A stretch of 64,000 bases of DNA. It comes from Flavobacterium tagetis (GTDB taxonomy: Bacteria > Bacteroidota > Bacteroidia > Flavobacteriales > Flavobacteriaceae). Numbering within the stretch: the first letter of the stretch is position 1; each line of letters begins with the position of its first letter. This document shows, one piece after another, positions 8,580 to 17,840 of the stretch. Location: the NCBI RefSeq assembly GCF_016735615.1, contig NZ_JAERSF010000002.1, positions 496,001-560,000 on the forward strand, read 5' to 3'. Under the pieces are notes generated by a model. The model did no database searches. It had not been told where the DNA came from and saw only the letters and a program-made list of their open reading frames with translations. Made by a program: the position numbers and the translations under genes.

Positions 8580-10040
8580 TTACGTATTTTGTTCTAATTC
8601 TTTCTGCGGATGATATCCAAAAAGATGATGCTCTTTAATGATTTCTGGAATTCCAGGAGGAAGCATTGGTTCCCAACCTGTTTTGCCTTGATTGATCATT
8701 TTTAGAATTTCTCTAGAGAAAACATCTAGGATATTTGGATCATAATCTTCAATATCAACAACTTTTCCGTTAAATTTAAAGAATTTGTACAGTTCTTTCA
8801 TTCGAGGGTGAACTTTCAAGTTGTTTGAATTCATTAATGAACCATCTTCATCTAACATCGGATACAAGAATACTTTCATATCACGATAGAATAGTTTTCC
8901 GAAAGCTTCTAGAATTCCACCACTTAAATGACGGTAGTATTTCTCATCAAAAATATCAACAAGGTTATTTACACCCATTGCCAATCCCATACGAGCTTTG
9001 GTGTAATTTGCAAAGTATTCTACAACTTTATAATATTCTTGGAAATTAGAAATCATAACTGTTTGGCCTAGAGAACAAAGTAATTCTGCTCTATCCATAA
9101 AGTCACGCTCGTCAATTTCTCCATCTGAACGTAAATTCGAAAGTGTAATTTCAAAAACTACAAGAGTATTGTTTTTTTCAACCTTATTTTCCTTAAGAAA
9201 CATTTCTAATGATTTCTCATACATGTCCATATTTACCTTTGTAACGGGACGGAAACTTCCTCTTAAAGCTAAAAGGTTCTTTTTGTATAAAATAGCGGCT
9301 GGTAGAATGTTTTTTCCTTCAGGGTTAAACATTACGGCATCTGTCATTCCGTTTTTAACCAATTGCAAACTCATCAAACGATTGTCTACATCAGCAAAAC
9401 GGGGTCCAGAAAAGTTAATAGTATCGATCTCTAGCTGATCTTTGTCTAAGTGATCGTATAAGTAACGAAGTAATCGTTTTGGATCGTTGTATTTGTAAAA
9501 AGCACCGTAAATTAAGTTAACTCCTAAAATTCCAAGTGTTTCTTGTTGTAATCTAGCGTCAGTTTCTTTAAAACGAATATGTAGGATAATTTCGTTATAA
9601 GCTTCGTCTGGTTCAATTTGATATCTAATTCCAACCCAGCCGTGACCTTTAAATTGTTTGGCAAAATCTATTGTGGCAACCGTGTTGGCGTAACTGAAGA
9701 AAAGTTTTGTAGGATGTTTTTCACGGCTTAATCGCTCTTCAATGATTTGCCCTTCGTGAGTAAGCATTTTTTTTAATCGCTCTTCAGTAACATATCTTCC
9801 GTCACTTTCCGTTCCATAAATGGCATCACTAAAATCTTTATCATAGGCAGACATCGCTTTTGCAATAGTTCCTGATGAACCTCCGGATCTGAAAAAATGT
9901 CTAACTGTCTCTTGTCCAGCGCCAATCTCAGCAAAAGTTCCGTAAATATTTTCGTTTAAATTAATGCGTAACGCTTTGTCTTTTATAGAAGGAATCTGTT
10001 CGATGACCTTGTCACCTTTGAGTTTTATTTCTGTACCCAT
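8580..10040 (-). CDS. Conserved Bacteroidota protein of unknown function (about 486 residues)
   Basis: A soluble 486-residue protein without signal peptide or membrane segment. It begins MGTEIKLKGDKVIEQIPSIK. I recall this Bacteroidota family being labelled 'nicotinate-nucleotide adenylyltransferase' in some annotations. However, I cannot find an HxGH-type nucleotidyltransferase motif where it should be, so I do not adopt that name. A glycine/serine-rich stretch, RSGGSSGTIAKAMSAYDKDF, lies near residues 51-70. The promoter side has a -7-like TAACTTTG (10063-10070, minus strand). Probably monocistronic, ending at a good terminator. Confidence 0.75.
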   Translation of the reverse strand: MGTEIKLKGDKVIEQIPSIKDKALRINLNENIYGTFAEIGAGQETVRHFFRSGGSSGTIAKAMSAYDKDFSDAIYGTESDGRYVTEERLKKMLTHEGQIIEERLSREKHPTKLFFSYANTVATIDFAKQFKGHGWVGIRYQIEPDEAYNEIILHIRFKETDARLQQETLGILGVNLIYGAFYKYNDPKRLLRYLYDHLDKDQLEIDTINFSGPRFADVDNRLMSLQLVKNGMTDAVMFNPEGKNILPAAILYKKNLLALRGSFRPVTKVNMDMYEKSLEMFLKENKVEKNNTLVVFEITLSNLRSDGEIDERDFMDRAELLCSLGQTVMISNFQEYYKVVEYFANYTKARMGLAMGVNNLVDIFDEKYYRHLSGGILEAFGKLFYRDMKVFLYPMLDEDGSLMNSNNLKVHPRMKELYKFFKFNGKVVDIEDYDPNILDVFSREILKMINQGKTGWEPMLPPGIPEIIKEHHLFGYHPQKELEQNT

Positions 10041-10130
10041 TTTGTTTTAAATAGATTTGTTACAAAGTTAGTAAATTAGGAGTCTAATGAAAGAGAAATA
10101 ATCCTATTTTTGTAAAAAAATTAAGTTCAA

Positions 10131-10895
10131 TTGAAGGTTTATTTTTTAGGTACAGGCACTTCTCAAGGCATTCCAATTATCGGAATCGATCATCCAGTTT
10201 GTAAAAGCACTGATGCTAAGGATAAAAGGCTTCGTGTATCCATTTGGATAACATGGAACGAGCATTCTTATGTTATTGATTGTGGTCCCGATTTCAGGCA
10301 GCAAATGCTTTCATGCGGATGTCGAAAGCTCGATGCAATTCTCTTTACTCATGAACATGCAGATCATACTGCTGGATTAGATGATATTCGCCCTTTTAAT
10401 TTTAGACAGGGAGAAATTCCAATTTATGGACATAAACGCGTTTTAGATAATCTGAGACGTCGTTTTGACTATGTTTTTGAAACAGTAAATAAATATCCTG
10501 GAGCTCCAAGCGTAAAAACAATCGAGGTGCATAATAATGCGCCTTTTGCTGTTGGAGATAAAATGGCAATTCCGATAAATGCTATGCATGGCGATTTACA
10601 AGTTTTTGGGTACAGAATAGAAGATTTTGCCTATTTGACAGACGTTAAAACTATTGAACAGGCAGAAGTTGAAAAACTGAAAGGAATAAAAGTTCTGGTT
10701 GTAAATGCTTTGCGAGTTGAACCTCACGATACTCATTTTAATCTTCAAGAGGCACTTGATTTTATTGATCTAGTTAAACCTGAAAGAGCTTATTTAACGC
10801 ATATAAGTCATGTTTTAGGCTTTCATGAAGAAGTACAGAAACAACTACCTGAAAATGTTTTTCTGGCTTACGACAATTTAGAAATTACAATTTAA
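10131..10895 (+). CDS. MBL-fold metallo-hydrolase (PhnP-like)
   Basis: A 254-residue metallo-beta-lactamase-fold enzyme. The family metal-binding motif is present as HEHADH at residues 74-79. Further ligand candidates are MHGD near 194 and THISHVLGFH near 230. The N-terminus, MKVYFLGTGTSQGIP, is typical of the PhnP/lipoyl-hydrolase-like branch. The initiating codon is TTG at 10131; no ATG fits, and the conserved first beta strand begins there. The substrate is unknown; phosphodiester hydrolysis is usual in this branch. It is followed 14 bases later by a membrane-anchored protein and is probably co-transcribed with it. Confidence 0.88.
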   Translation: MKVYFLGTGTSQGIPIIGIDHPVCKSTDAKDKRLRVSIWITWNEHSYVIDCGPDFRQQMLSCGCRKLDAILFTHEHADHTAGLDDIRPFNFRQGEIPIYGHKRVLDNLRRRFDYVFETVNKYPGAPSVKTIEVHNNAPFAVGDKMAIPINAMHGDLQVFGYRIEDFAYLTDVKTIEQAEVEKLKGIKVLVVNALRVEPHDTHFNLQEALDFIDLVKPERAYLTHISHVLGFHEEVQKQLPENVFLAYDNLEITI

Positions 10896-10909
10896 TTATA
10901 CCACACACA

Positions 10910-11413
10910 ATGAAAAAATCCTTAATGCTTTATCTTTTTATTCTTGCCATTTTAATGAATGTGTTTACTTATGCATTTTACAGTGGAGAAGTAAAATTTG
11001 GACAAGAGCGATATGATAAAACAACTAAGAAACTAAGAGATAGCATTAGTCTTATGAAAAATAAACTGGCAGAAGCTGATTATTTTTCTTTAGAGCATAA
11101 CGAAAATGCACAAAATTACTTTGATAACAGTGCTTCTGGCGGAAAAGTGATTCTATACGAAAAATTGATTCCAGTTGTGACTGAAAAGTTATTAGACTTC
11201 AATTCAAATCCAAAAGGGAACCCGTATACAGGGCAAGATCAAATTGGTCCAAACAAATTTATCATCAATAAAGTAAAAATTTTAAACCATCGTTGGATTA
11301 TTGCAGATTACAGTAATGGTGAATTATGGGGAGAAGTCTTGTTAAAATACTTTGTTGATAACGATGATAATATTACCTTTGAAGTAAATCAAACTTGGTT
11401 ATATCAAAAATAG
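10910..11413 (+). CDS. Membrane-anchored protein of unknown function
   Basis: A 167-residue protein with one N-terminal membrane segment (residues 5-24) and then a coiled-coil-like stretch rich in Lys and Leu (KKLRDSISLMKNKLAEADYF). The C-terminal domain is compact and mainly beta. The orientation suggests an N-in anchor with the bulk in the periplasm. It lies 14 bases after the MBL-fold hydrolase gene, and a terminator overlaps its stop codon, so these two genes form a likely operon. The family was not recognised. Confidence 0.6.
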   Translation: MKKSLMLYLFILAILMNVFTYAFYSGEVKFGQERYDKTTKKLRDSISLMKNKLAEADYFSLEHNENAQNYFDNSASGGKVILYEKLIPVVTEKLLDFNSNPKGNPYTGQDQIGPNKFIINKVKILNHRWIIADYSNGELWGEVLLKYFVDNDDNITFEVNQTWLYQK

Positions 11414-11434
11414 GATTTTTTAATCCTATTTTTT
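11407..11434 (+). terminator. Intrinsic terminator overlapping a stop codon
   Basis: AAAATAGGATT and AATCCTATTTT form an 11-bp stem with a T loop. The TAG stop at 11411-11413 lies inside the left arm, and a T-run follows. Confidence 0.75.
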
Positions 11435-11457
11435 TTGACCTTTAATAAACTAGGATT

Positions 11458-11886
11458 ATGAAAAAGATGTTTTTGTTTTTGATTATTGCAAGTGCAATTT
11501 CTTGTGGTAAAAAAGTTTCTCAGGAAAATGTAAGTACAGCTCCAAAAGATCAGCCAAAAGAGGCTGTAGTTGGAGCAGATTCAGATTCTCATGGCTGTAA
11601 AGCTTCTGCAGGCTATACTTGGTCTGTACTTAAAAATGAGTGCATCAGAGTTTTTGAAAACAGCACAAGATTAAATCATGCTGAAGATGGAAAAACGTAT
11701 TCGACAGTTTCCTACGTGATTTTTGACGGAAATAAAGCAGAGCTTTTTTTAGATACTCAAAAAGAATCCATTATTCTGGAAAGAAAATCTGAAGGTGATT
11801 CTTGGGTTAATGGCGATTGGCAGTTAATTCCTTGGAAAGGTTATGTTTTGAAAAAAGCAGGGAAGATTCTTTATACAGGAGAGTAA
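11458..11886 (+). CDS. Small lipoprotein
   Basis: A 142-residue protein with a lipoprotein signal ending in ASAISC, Cys16 being the probable lipidated residue. A low-complexity linker follows, then a small domain with two further cysteines (GCKASAGYTWS and NECIRVF) that could form a disulfide. The C-terminal part is beta-rich with several Trp/Gly. It is an envelope protein of unknown function. It follows the terminator of the preceding gene and ends near a fold-back terminator. Confidence 0.7.
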   Translation: MKKMFLFLIIASAISCGKKVSQENVSTAPKDQPKEAVVGADSDSHGCKASAGYTWSVLKNECIRVFENSTRLNHAEDGKTYSTVSYVIFDGNKAELFLDTQKESIILERKSEGDSWVNGDWQLIPWKGYVLKKAGKILYTGE

Positions 11887-11940
11887 ATTTAAATTCCAAT
11901 TTTTTGAAATTCCAAATTTCAAAGCTGGAATATGAAAAAT

Positions 11941-11967
11941 TTTGTCAAAGTTTCAAACTTTGACAAA
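11941..11967. terminator. Bidirectional intrinsic terminator
   Basis: TTTGTCAAAGTTT and its exact complement are separated by a single base, giving a near-perfect palindrome between two convergent genes. A run of eight T follows on the right. Confidence 0.75.
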
Positions 11968-12007
11968 GTTTTTTTTGCTATTCAAAACTGAAAACTGCGA
12001 CTGAATA

Positions 12008-12574
12008 CTAAATAATCTCTTTGATAAATTCAGAATTTATGACCTGAGCAAATTCTTCATTTAAACTTGCTAAAGCTGTCTGATGTATTAATTCGGCAGA
12101 GAATTCTTCTCCGTTTAAACCTTTTTTATTGAAAGTCGCTGTTGCGTCAGAAACCAGATAAACGTTGTAACCAAAATTTCCTGCCATTCTTGTTGTGGTA
12201 GAAACACAGTGGTCTGTAGTTAAACCAACAATTACCAGATTAGTGATTTTAGCATTATCAAGAAGCTCTTTTAAATTGGTTCCAATAAAAGCGCTATTGA
12301 CATTCTTTTTAATGACGGTTTCACCTTCAAGAGGTTTTACCACATCTTGAAAATCATTTCCCGGATTTGTCTCATTTAAAATTGAATTTGGATTTGAAGA
12401 ACAATGCTGTACATGAAAAATAGGCAATTTTTTGTTTCTCCAAATTTCCAGTAGTTCACCAGCCTTTTCTTCTGCCGTAACATTATTGCGGTCTCCGCCC
12501 CAATATATAACATTGTGAAAACCTTTCTGAATATCAATTAAAATTAATGCGGGATTGTTAAGTTTTGTATTCAT
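12008..12574 (-). CDS. Isochorismatase-family cysteine hydrolase
   Basis: A 188-residue cysteine hydrolase of the isochorismatase/nicotinamidase fold. The catalytic triad is visible: Asp14 (LIDIQKGF), Lys90 (VIKKNVNSAF) and Cys123 (TTDHCVSTTTR). The cis-peptide-bearing turn VGLTTDH is also typical. The substrate cannot be told from sequence; relatives hydrolyse nicotinamide, biuret or isochorismate-type substrates. It lies five bases after the end of a broken TPR-like gene on the same strand. Confidence 0.9.
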   Translation of the reverse strand: MNTKLNNPALILIDIQKGFHNVIYWGGDRNNVTAEEKAGELLEIWRNKKLPIFHVQHCSSNPNSILNETNPGNDFQDVVKPLEGETVIKKNVNSAFIGTNLKELLDNAKITNLVIVGLTTDHCVSTTTRMAGNFGYNVYLVSDATATFNKKGLNGEEFSAELIHQTALASLNEEFAQVINSEFIKEII

Positions 12575-12579
12575 TTTAA

Positions 12580-13222
12580 TTAAGATTTTAAAAATGATTT
12601 AGTTATTTTGTCTAGTAAGCTATCTCTTTCTGAGACTATTCCTAAGTATTTATGATAACTCAAGCCAGAGGTTTCCGCATTTGCATTTTCATTTGCCATT
12701 TCAACATATTTTTTGGCAATCTCCACTTTAGAATTATAGAAGTTTATTATTGCAAGTAAAGAGAACGCAATATATTTTTCATTAGGAAATAACAATCCTG
12801 AAATTTTATTTTCCAGCATTTCTTCAGCTATTGGGTATAAATCTTTGAATTGATTTTTAACTACAATTTCAGCATAATCTAAATACGATTGAGTAATTAC
12901 ATTTGGATATGTTTTTTCAAAATCAACAGCGTTTTTAAAATTTTCAAGTGCTTTCTCGATATTGTTTTCAAGTCGAAAAATATTTCCAAAAGTATGGTAA
13001 ACGGAACCTTTGTTGAAGTTGTCGTCTGGATATTCATTTAGAAGTTTGCTTAATAATTCTTTCGCAACTTGTAAAAGCTTGGACTTTTTAGTGTCAACTA
13101 ATTCTATTGCTTGAATTTTAAGATATTGAGCTCTTCCATCTTTTCTGGCGCGATAAAGTTTCGCAAAGAATTCTTCTTCCTGTTTTCGACCAAGATTTTC
13201 TTCGATACCAATCTGTTGCCAT
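12580..13222 (-). pseudogene. Frameshifted TPR-like gene
   Basis: A continuous coding frame on the minus strand runs from about 13230 to the stop at 12580, but it has no start codon before an internal ATG at 12819. A proper start, ATG at 13222, opens another frame reading MATDWYRRKSWSK and stops soon after. Joining the two near 13176-13183 (CAGGAAG on the minus strand) gives a helical protein of about 213 residues: MATDWYRRKSWSKT, then EEEFFAKLYRARKDGRAQYL, and so on. The body looks like TPR helices (NIFRLENNIEKALENFKNAV). One extra or two missing bases explain the break. It is either a true pseudogene or an assembly error. Confidence 0.75.
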
Positions 13223-13271
13223 AAAATAAATTATTTAGTAAAAAACGGTGACCTTAAACTACGACTCAATC

Positions 13272-13916
13272 CTAATTGATTAACCAATTCTTAAAATCAA
13301 AGAAATTCTGAGGAGCAACTCCATGCCCAACGGGATATTCTTTATAAGTAAGCGGAATATTTAGTTTTTCTAAAGCAGCAGGTGTTTTTCTTGCCCATTC
13401 AATTGGGATAACTTGATCAACAGTTCCGTGTGAAGCGAAAAATTTAAGGTTTTTGAAATCATTATTTTCAAAACCTTCTTTAATGATTTCCTCATTAAAG
13501 TAACCGCTCATAGCCACAACTCGCTGAATTTTTTCAGGATAAGAAAGTGCTGTCGCATAACTTAGAATTGAACCTTGGCTAAATCCGATTAGAGTAACAT
13601 CATTAGAGTCAATTGGATAGTTTGCCACTAATTCATCTATAAATGTAGCAATTAAATCTCTTGAAGTTTTCGCTTGTTCATTATCTGAAAACTTATTTTG
13701 ATCTGCATCAAAATTGATTGCGTACCACGCATAAGCACCATATTGTAAATCGTAAGGCGCTCTTGCAGAAATAATGTAATAATTATCTGGAAGTTCAGAA
13801 GCAAAAGAAAATAAATCGGCTTCGTTGCTGCCGTATCCGTGTAATAAAAGCAATAACGGATTTTTGTCTAATACTACTTTTGGTTCTCTTATTTTATATT
13901 CTAAAGATAGATTCAT
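13272..13916 (-). CDS. Alpha/beta-hydrolase, phospholipase/carboxylesterase family
   Basis: A 214-residue cytoplasmic esterase. The oxyanion turn is LLLHGYGSNEADL near residues 23-35. The nucleophile is Ser114 in GFSQGS, with candidate Asp167 (GTVDQVIP) and His198 (VGHGVAP), a complete triad in the usual order. The length and the GFSQG motif match the acyl-protein thioesterase/carboxylesterase group. The substrate is unknown. It is the last gene of a leftward group containing the BatA-domain protein, the dihydroorotase-like protein and a small membrane protein. Confidence 0.9.
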   Translation of the reverse strand: MNLSLEYKIREPKVVLDKNPLLLLLHGYGSNEADLFSFASELPDNYYIISARAPYDLQYGAYAWYAINFDADQNKFSDNEQAKTSRDLIATFIDELVANYPIDSNDVTLIGFSQGSILSYATALSYPEKIQRVVAMSGYFNEEIIKEGFENNDFKNLKFFASHGTVDQVIPIEWARKTPAALEKLNIPLTYKEYPVGHGVAPQNFFDFKNWLIN

Positions 13917-14015
13917 TTTTTTAGTGTTCAGGTTTTAGTGTTCAACTTGAGCTTTGTCAAAGTTTTGAGATTTCTCGTTTTGGAATTTGGATTTTAAAAC
14001 TTGGAATTTTAAAAA

Positions 14016-14342
14016 TTAGCCAATTTTTTTAAACCATTTTTGAAATAAATTTCCAACTAAAGGAATCGGTCTCATTTGCCCTTGAATAGCATTAAAAATA
14101 CCAAAAGTCCATAGAATTGAAATACAGATCCACATTGGGAAAGTAATGAAGAAACTATCAAAATTACTGATGATTGCCCCTAAAGAAATAAAGGTTAAAG
14201 ACAATCCTAAAGATTGACGGATATGAAAAGAAGCAAAACTGTTTTTATTTTCAGAATTCATGCTCATAGCAATCAAAACACCAATGATTAGAATGTAACT
14301 GGTAATGGCAATTGGCTTTCCTTCTTCGACTGAATTATTCAT
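14016..14342 (-). CDS. DUF4870-like small membrane protein
   Basis: A 108-residue protein with about three hydrophobic segments (residues 11-28, 45-62, 66-88) and the arrangement FHIRQSLGLSL, typical of small DUF4870/'import component' membrane proteins. It starts only four bases after the stop of the dihydroorotase-like gene, so it is translationally close. The function is unknown. Confidence 0.65.
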   Translation of the reverse strand: MNNSVEEGKPIAITSYILIIGVLIAMSMNSENKNSFASFHIRQSLGLSLTFISLGAIISNFDSFFITFPMWICISILWTFGIFNAIQGQMRPIPLVGNLFQKWFKKIG

Positions 14343-14346
14343 TTTA

Positions 14347-15597
14347 TTATTTTGTAACTAATTGATTTTGATTTAAAATTCCGTAAACAGAACCCCTAAG
14401 TTCAGTTCCTAAAAAAGCAGAATTTTTAGATTTTGAAAGAATGTTTTCTTTTGTAAAAGTTGATTTTCCTTCTGTTGTAAACAAAGTTAGGTTTGCTTTT
14501 GCTCCTTCTTCAATAACATTGTTTTCTAAACCAAAAACATTTCTTGCAGCAGTTAATTTTGCAACAATTGTTTCTACTGGTAAAACTGTTAATAAAGCTC
14601 CAAAAGCACTTTCTAATCCGATAGTTCCGTTTTTAGCTGTATCAAATTCCATTTTTTTGAATTCAATATCAATTGGGTTGTGGTCTGAAGTAATCATATC
14701 GATTGTGCCGTCAGCAATTCCGTTTAGTAAAGCTTGTCTGTCTACTTCAGTTCTTAGTGGAGGCGTTACTTTAAAACGAGTATCAAATCCGTCCAGTTTT
14801 TCATCTGTTAAAACCAAATGATGAACCGAAGCACTTGCAGTAACATTTAAGCCTTTAGCTTTAGCTTCTCTAATCAATTCAACTGATTTTGCAGTAGAAA
14901 TGGTTGGAATATGAAGTTTTCCGCCAGTATATTCCAATAAAAATAAGTTTCTCGAGATTTGAAGTTCTTCCGCCAAATTCGGAATTCCTTTTAGTCCTAA
15001 TCTTGTAGAAACAATTCCTTCATTTGCAACACCATTTCCTTTAATGTTTGGATCTTGTGAGTATGCAATTACCAATCCGTCAAAATCCTGTACGTATTGT
15101 AAAGCGATTTTCAGAATATTAGCGTTGTCAATGCTTTTGTTATAATCTCCAAAAGCTATTGCTCCAGAATTTTTCATATCAAAAAGCTCCGCCATATCTT
15201 TTCCTTCGCTGGCTTTTGTTAAAGCGCCTATCGGGAAAATTTCTGTAGCAGAACCATTTGCTTTGCTTTTTACAAAATTTACCTGAGATTGATTATCAAT
15301 AATTGGTAATGAATTTGGCTGTAATGCAATTGCTGTAAATCCGCTTTTTGCTGCTACATTCAATCCGTTTGCGATAGTTTCTCTGTCTTCGTAACCTGGC
15401 TCGCCTAGCGAGACACTACTGTCAAACCAGCCCTGAGAAACATGAAGATTATCAAATCGCACTACTTCTGCATTATCGTTTGGAAGAGAAACTCCTATTT
15501 TTTCTATTAAACCATCTGCAATTAAAAGATCAACGGTCTGATTGTGAAACGGACTTTTTGAGTCGATAATTTTGGCGCTTTTGATGATTAGTTTCAT
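14347..15597 (-). CDS. Dihydroorotase-like protein with degenerate metal site
   Basis: A 416-residue amidohydrolase-fold protein of the dihydroorotase family. Normal enzymes have DPHVHLREPG after the first strand. Here residues 59-68 read DSSVSLGEPG, so both metal-binding His (positions 61, 63) and the substrate-binding Arg (65) are lost. The later His normally seen in HCED and HIHHIST contexts are replaced as well (IAYSQDP, KLHIPTIST). The SDHNP motif with the catalytic-type Asp is kept. This resembles the inactive PyrC-prime partners that assemble with aspartate transcarbamoylase in other bacteria. A role in pyrimidine synthesis is therefore structural, if it has one. Confidence 0.85.
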   Translation of the reverse strand: MKLIIKSAKIIDSKSPFHNQTVDLLIADGLIEKIGVSLPNDNAEVVRFDNLHVSQGWFDSSVSLGEPGYEDRETIANGLNVAAKSGFTAIALQPNSLPIIDNQSQVNFVKSKANGSATEIFPIGALTKASEGKDMAELFDMKNSGAIAFGDYNKSIDNANILKIALQYVQDFDGLVIAYSQDPNIKGNGVANEGIVSTRLGLKGIPNLAEELQISRNLFLLEYTGGKLHIPTISTAKSVELIREAKAKGLNVTASASVHHLVLTDEKLDGFDTRFKVTPPLRTEVDRQALLNGIADGTIDMITSDHNPIDIEFKKMEFDTAKNGTIGLESAFGALLTVLPVETIVAKLTAARNVFGLENNVIEEGAKANLTLFTTEGKSTFTKENILSKSKNSAFLGTELRGSVYGILNQNQLVTK

Positions 15598-15663
15598 ATG
15601 TAGATATTTTTTTGTCGTAAAATGATTTTTGTAAAAAGTAAGACGTTTTAGAAAACGAGAAAC

Positions 15664-17592
15664 CTATTTTACAAATTTTATAATTGCCATTTCTAATGCT
15701 AAAAATAACAGTGCAAAGATAACAAACCATTTCCAAATTTGGCTGTCAGTTCGCTCAGTTTGTAGCGTATTAAAAATAGTCGAAATCGTATCGGCAGTTT
15801 TGAAATCAGAAACCACATTTGTGTTTACTTGACTTAAATCACTTTCGGTTCTTTTGTAATTAAAACTGATGTTTTCTACCCATTCCTTTTTGTCAAAAAC
15901 GCTATAGTTTCCAGCAGTTTCTGGAAAATCATTAAAAGTTAACTTGACTTTATTATTCAAAATCTGCTGAACTGGTATAAACGAATCTTCTGTTCCTTTT
16001 ACTTCTAAAATAGCATCTTTAGTTAAAAGAACATCAACAAAATAAGGCTGATTATTTCCTATTGTCAAAGCATTTACGCCAGTTTTCTGGTTGTTTTGAG
16101 CTATTTTATAAAACAGAGGAACAATTAAAGGGGACTGCTGAAAATTAGAATTTGTGCTATTAATAGGCGCTGTAAAAACCGTTATTCCAGAAACCTGATT
16201 TTGAACAGCAGTTACAAAAGCGGTTTGGTCCTCAAACGAAAGAACAGCTGGATACGAACTCGAAACGGTAAACGAACTGTTTACTTTCGGATATTGAAAA
16301 TTGGTTATTTTGTTTTCGAAAACGCCCGAAAATAAAGGATGATCGAAATTAATTTTAGTGATTAATTTACTGTTGGTTTCTAAATTTCCGAACTGAATTT
16401 TTCCAAAATTACCCAATAAAGCATTTAAACTCGAAAGAGAAGTTTTTTCGGATGGAATTACAACCAAATTTCCTCCTTTAGAAACAAAAGCTTTCAAAGT
16501 CGTTTGCAGTGCCTGTGGAATGTCAATTAATTCGTTTAAAATAATAGTATTCTGTTTTTCTAAACTATTATAATCTAGAGAACTGATTGGATAATTGTTA
16601 TAATTGAATTCTGCTGAAGTATAAATTCTCGATAAGAAATTGCTTTTTTCAGGTTCACCAATGCTGATAACGTTTGTTTTTTTGTTTTTAGAAATACTGA
16701 AAAACAATTTATTATCGTAAGTCAATCCATTGTCTTCAATTGTTACATATCCGTGAAAAGCTTCTTTGGGAATGGTAAAATTGATTTTCTTTTTCTTGGT
16801 GTCAAAATTGACAATAGTTTTGGCGATCAGTTTATTTTGATTGTAAAGCGCTGTTGAAACTGGTTTAAAATCTTCGCCATAGGCTGATAAATTTATGCCG
16901 ATTTCGTAAAAGTTTTCTAAAGTCTGATTGATATAAACGCTATCAATAGAAACATTATTTTTTTGCTCCGCTTCTGGAACAATAAAGTATGGTTTTTCTT
17001 CAAAATCTAAACTTTTAATAGCTGCTTCTTTCAAGCCAACAGCATCAGTGATAATGACAATATCTTTTTTATGTGCTGATTTATGAGCTTTTATTTTAGC
17101 CGTAATTGCTGAAAGATCAAAAGGAGATGCGCTGTATTTTAAGTTTTGCAAAGAACTTCTAGAAGATTTTATATCAGTATTCCAGAAATTTTCGGTGTTG
17201 GTTAAAAGGGAAAATTGAGTGTTTTCGGGCGTGTTTTCAAGCAATTCTTGAACGGCTCTTTTTAACAATTCTCCTTTTTTACCTTTTGCCTGCATGCTAA
17301 AAGAATTGTCTAATACAATATACATCTCGTTTGAAGCGTTCTTGCTGTCGGCAGCTTCAAAAAAAGGCTGTGCAAAAGCAATAATGGCGCAGATAAGCAA
17401 TAACAAACGGGTTGCTAACAAAAGACGTTTTTTGATTTTAGAACTCTTACGAGTCTGAATAGCAAGTTCTTTTAAGAATCGAACATTGGTGAAATAAGAA
17501 GTTTTAAATCGTCTTAATTGAAATAAATGAACCAAAATTGGAACGATCAATAAAAACAGAAAGTATAGAATTTCGGGATGTTTAAAGTGCAT
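15664..17592 (-). CDS. BatA-domain membrane protein with vWA-like region
   Basis: A 642-residue protein. The N-terminus carries the BatA (aerotolerance-type) pattern: FKHPEILYFLFLLIVPILVH, then FQLRRFKTSYFTNVRFL, and a second membrane helix near residues 57-79. A von Willebrand A-like region follows (residues 85-200, YIVLDNSFSMQAKG with a DxSxS motif). A long beta-rich periplasmic part and a last membrane helix close to the C-terminus complete it. Such proteins are linked to envelope stress in Bacteroidota but their biochemical role is unclear. Probably first gene of a leftward operon with the dihydroorotase-like gene (66-base gap). Confidence 0.85.
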   Translation of the reverse strand: MHFKHPEILYFLFLLIVPILVHLFQLRRFKTSYFTNVRFLKELAIQTRKSSKIKKRLLLATRLLLLICAIIAFAQPFFEAADSKNASNEMYIVLDNSFSMQAKGKKGELLKRAVQELLENTPENTQFSLLTNTENFWNTDIKSSRSSLQNLKYSASPFDLSAITAKIKAHKSAHKKDIVIITDAVGLKEAAIKSLDFEEKPYFIVPEAEQKNNVSIDSVYINQTLENFYEIGINLSAYGEDFKPVSTALYNQNKLIAKTIVNFDTKKKKINFTIPKEAFHGYVTIEDNGLTYDNKLFFSISKNKKTNVISIGEPEKSNFLSRIYTSAEFNYNNYPISSLDYNSLEKQNTIILNELIDIPQALQTTLKAFVSKGGNLVVIPSEKTSLSSLNALLGNFGKIQFGNLETNSKLITKINFDHPLFSGVFENKITNFQYPKVNSSFTVSSSYPAVLSFEDQTAFVTAVQNQVSGITVFTAPINSTNSNFQQSPLIVPLFYKIAQNNQKTGVNALTIGNNQPYFVDVLLTKDAILEVKGTEDSFIPVQQILNNKVKLTFNDFPETAGNYSVFDKKEWVENISFNYKRTESDLSQVNTNVVSDFKTADTISTIFNTLQTERTDSQIWKWFVIFALLFLALEMAIIKFVK

Positions 17593-17840
17593 TCTGGCTT
17601 CGATTTACTTCACTACGTTTTGTTTTTCGCGAAGATGCTGGTCAAAAATACAAATTAAAATTATTAAACCATATAAGTAGGAGAATTATGAATTGTTAAT
17701 TGTCAATTATAAATTGAAAATGTTTGGAGTGGCAAGAAAAATATCAAAAAATGTAACTTTTGTAATTTCTTTGTAACTTAGAAGCTCCTTCAAACAGATA
17801 TTATTACTTATTTTAGCTAATTCTAAAAATAAAATAAACT

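Noticed and set aside
12580..12819. Separate 79-residue gene
   Set aside because: The same frame continues upstream with matching protein sequence for about 135 more codons; the ATG is internal.
14441..14821. 126-codon ORF antisense to the dihydroorotase-like gene
   Set aside because: The opposite strand has a full-length family match; this frame has none.
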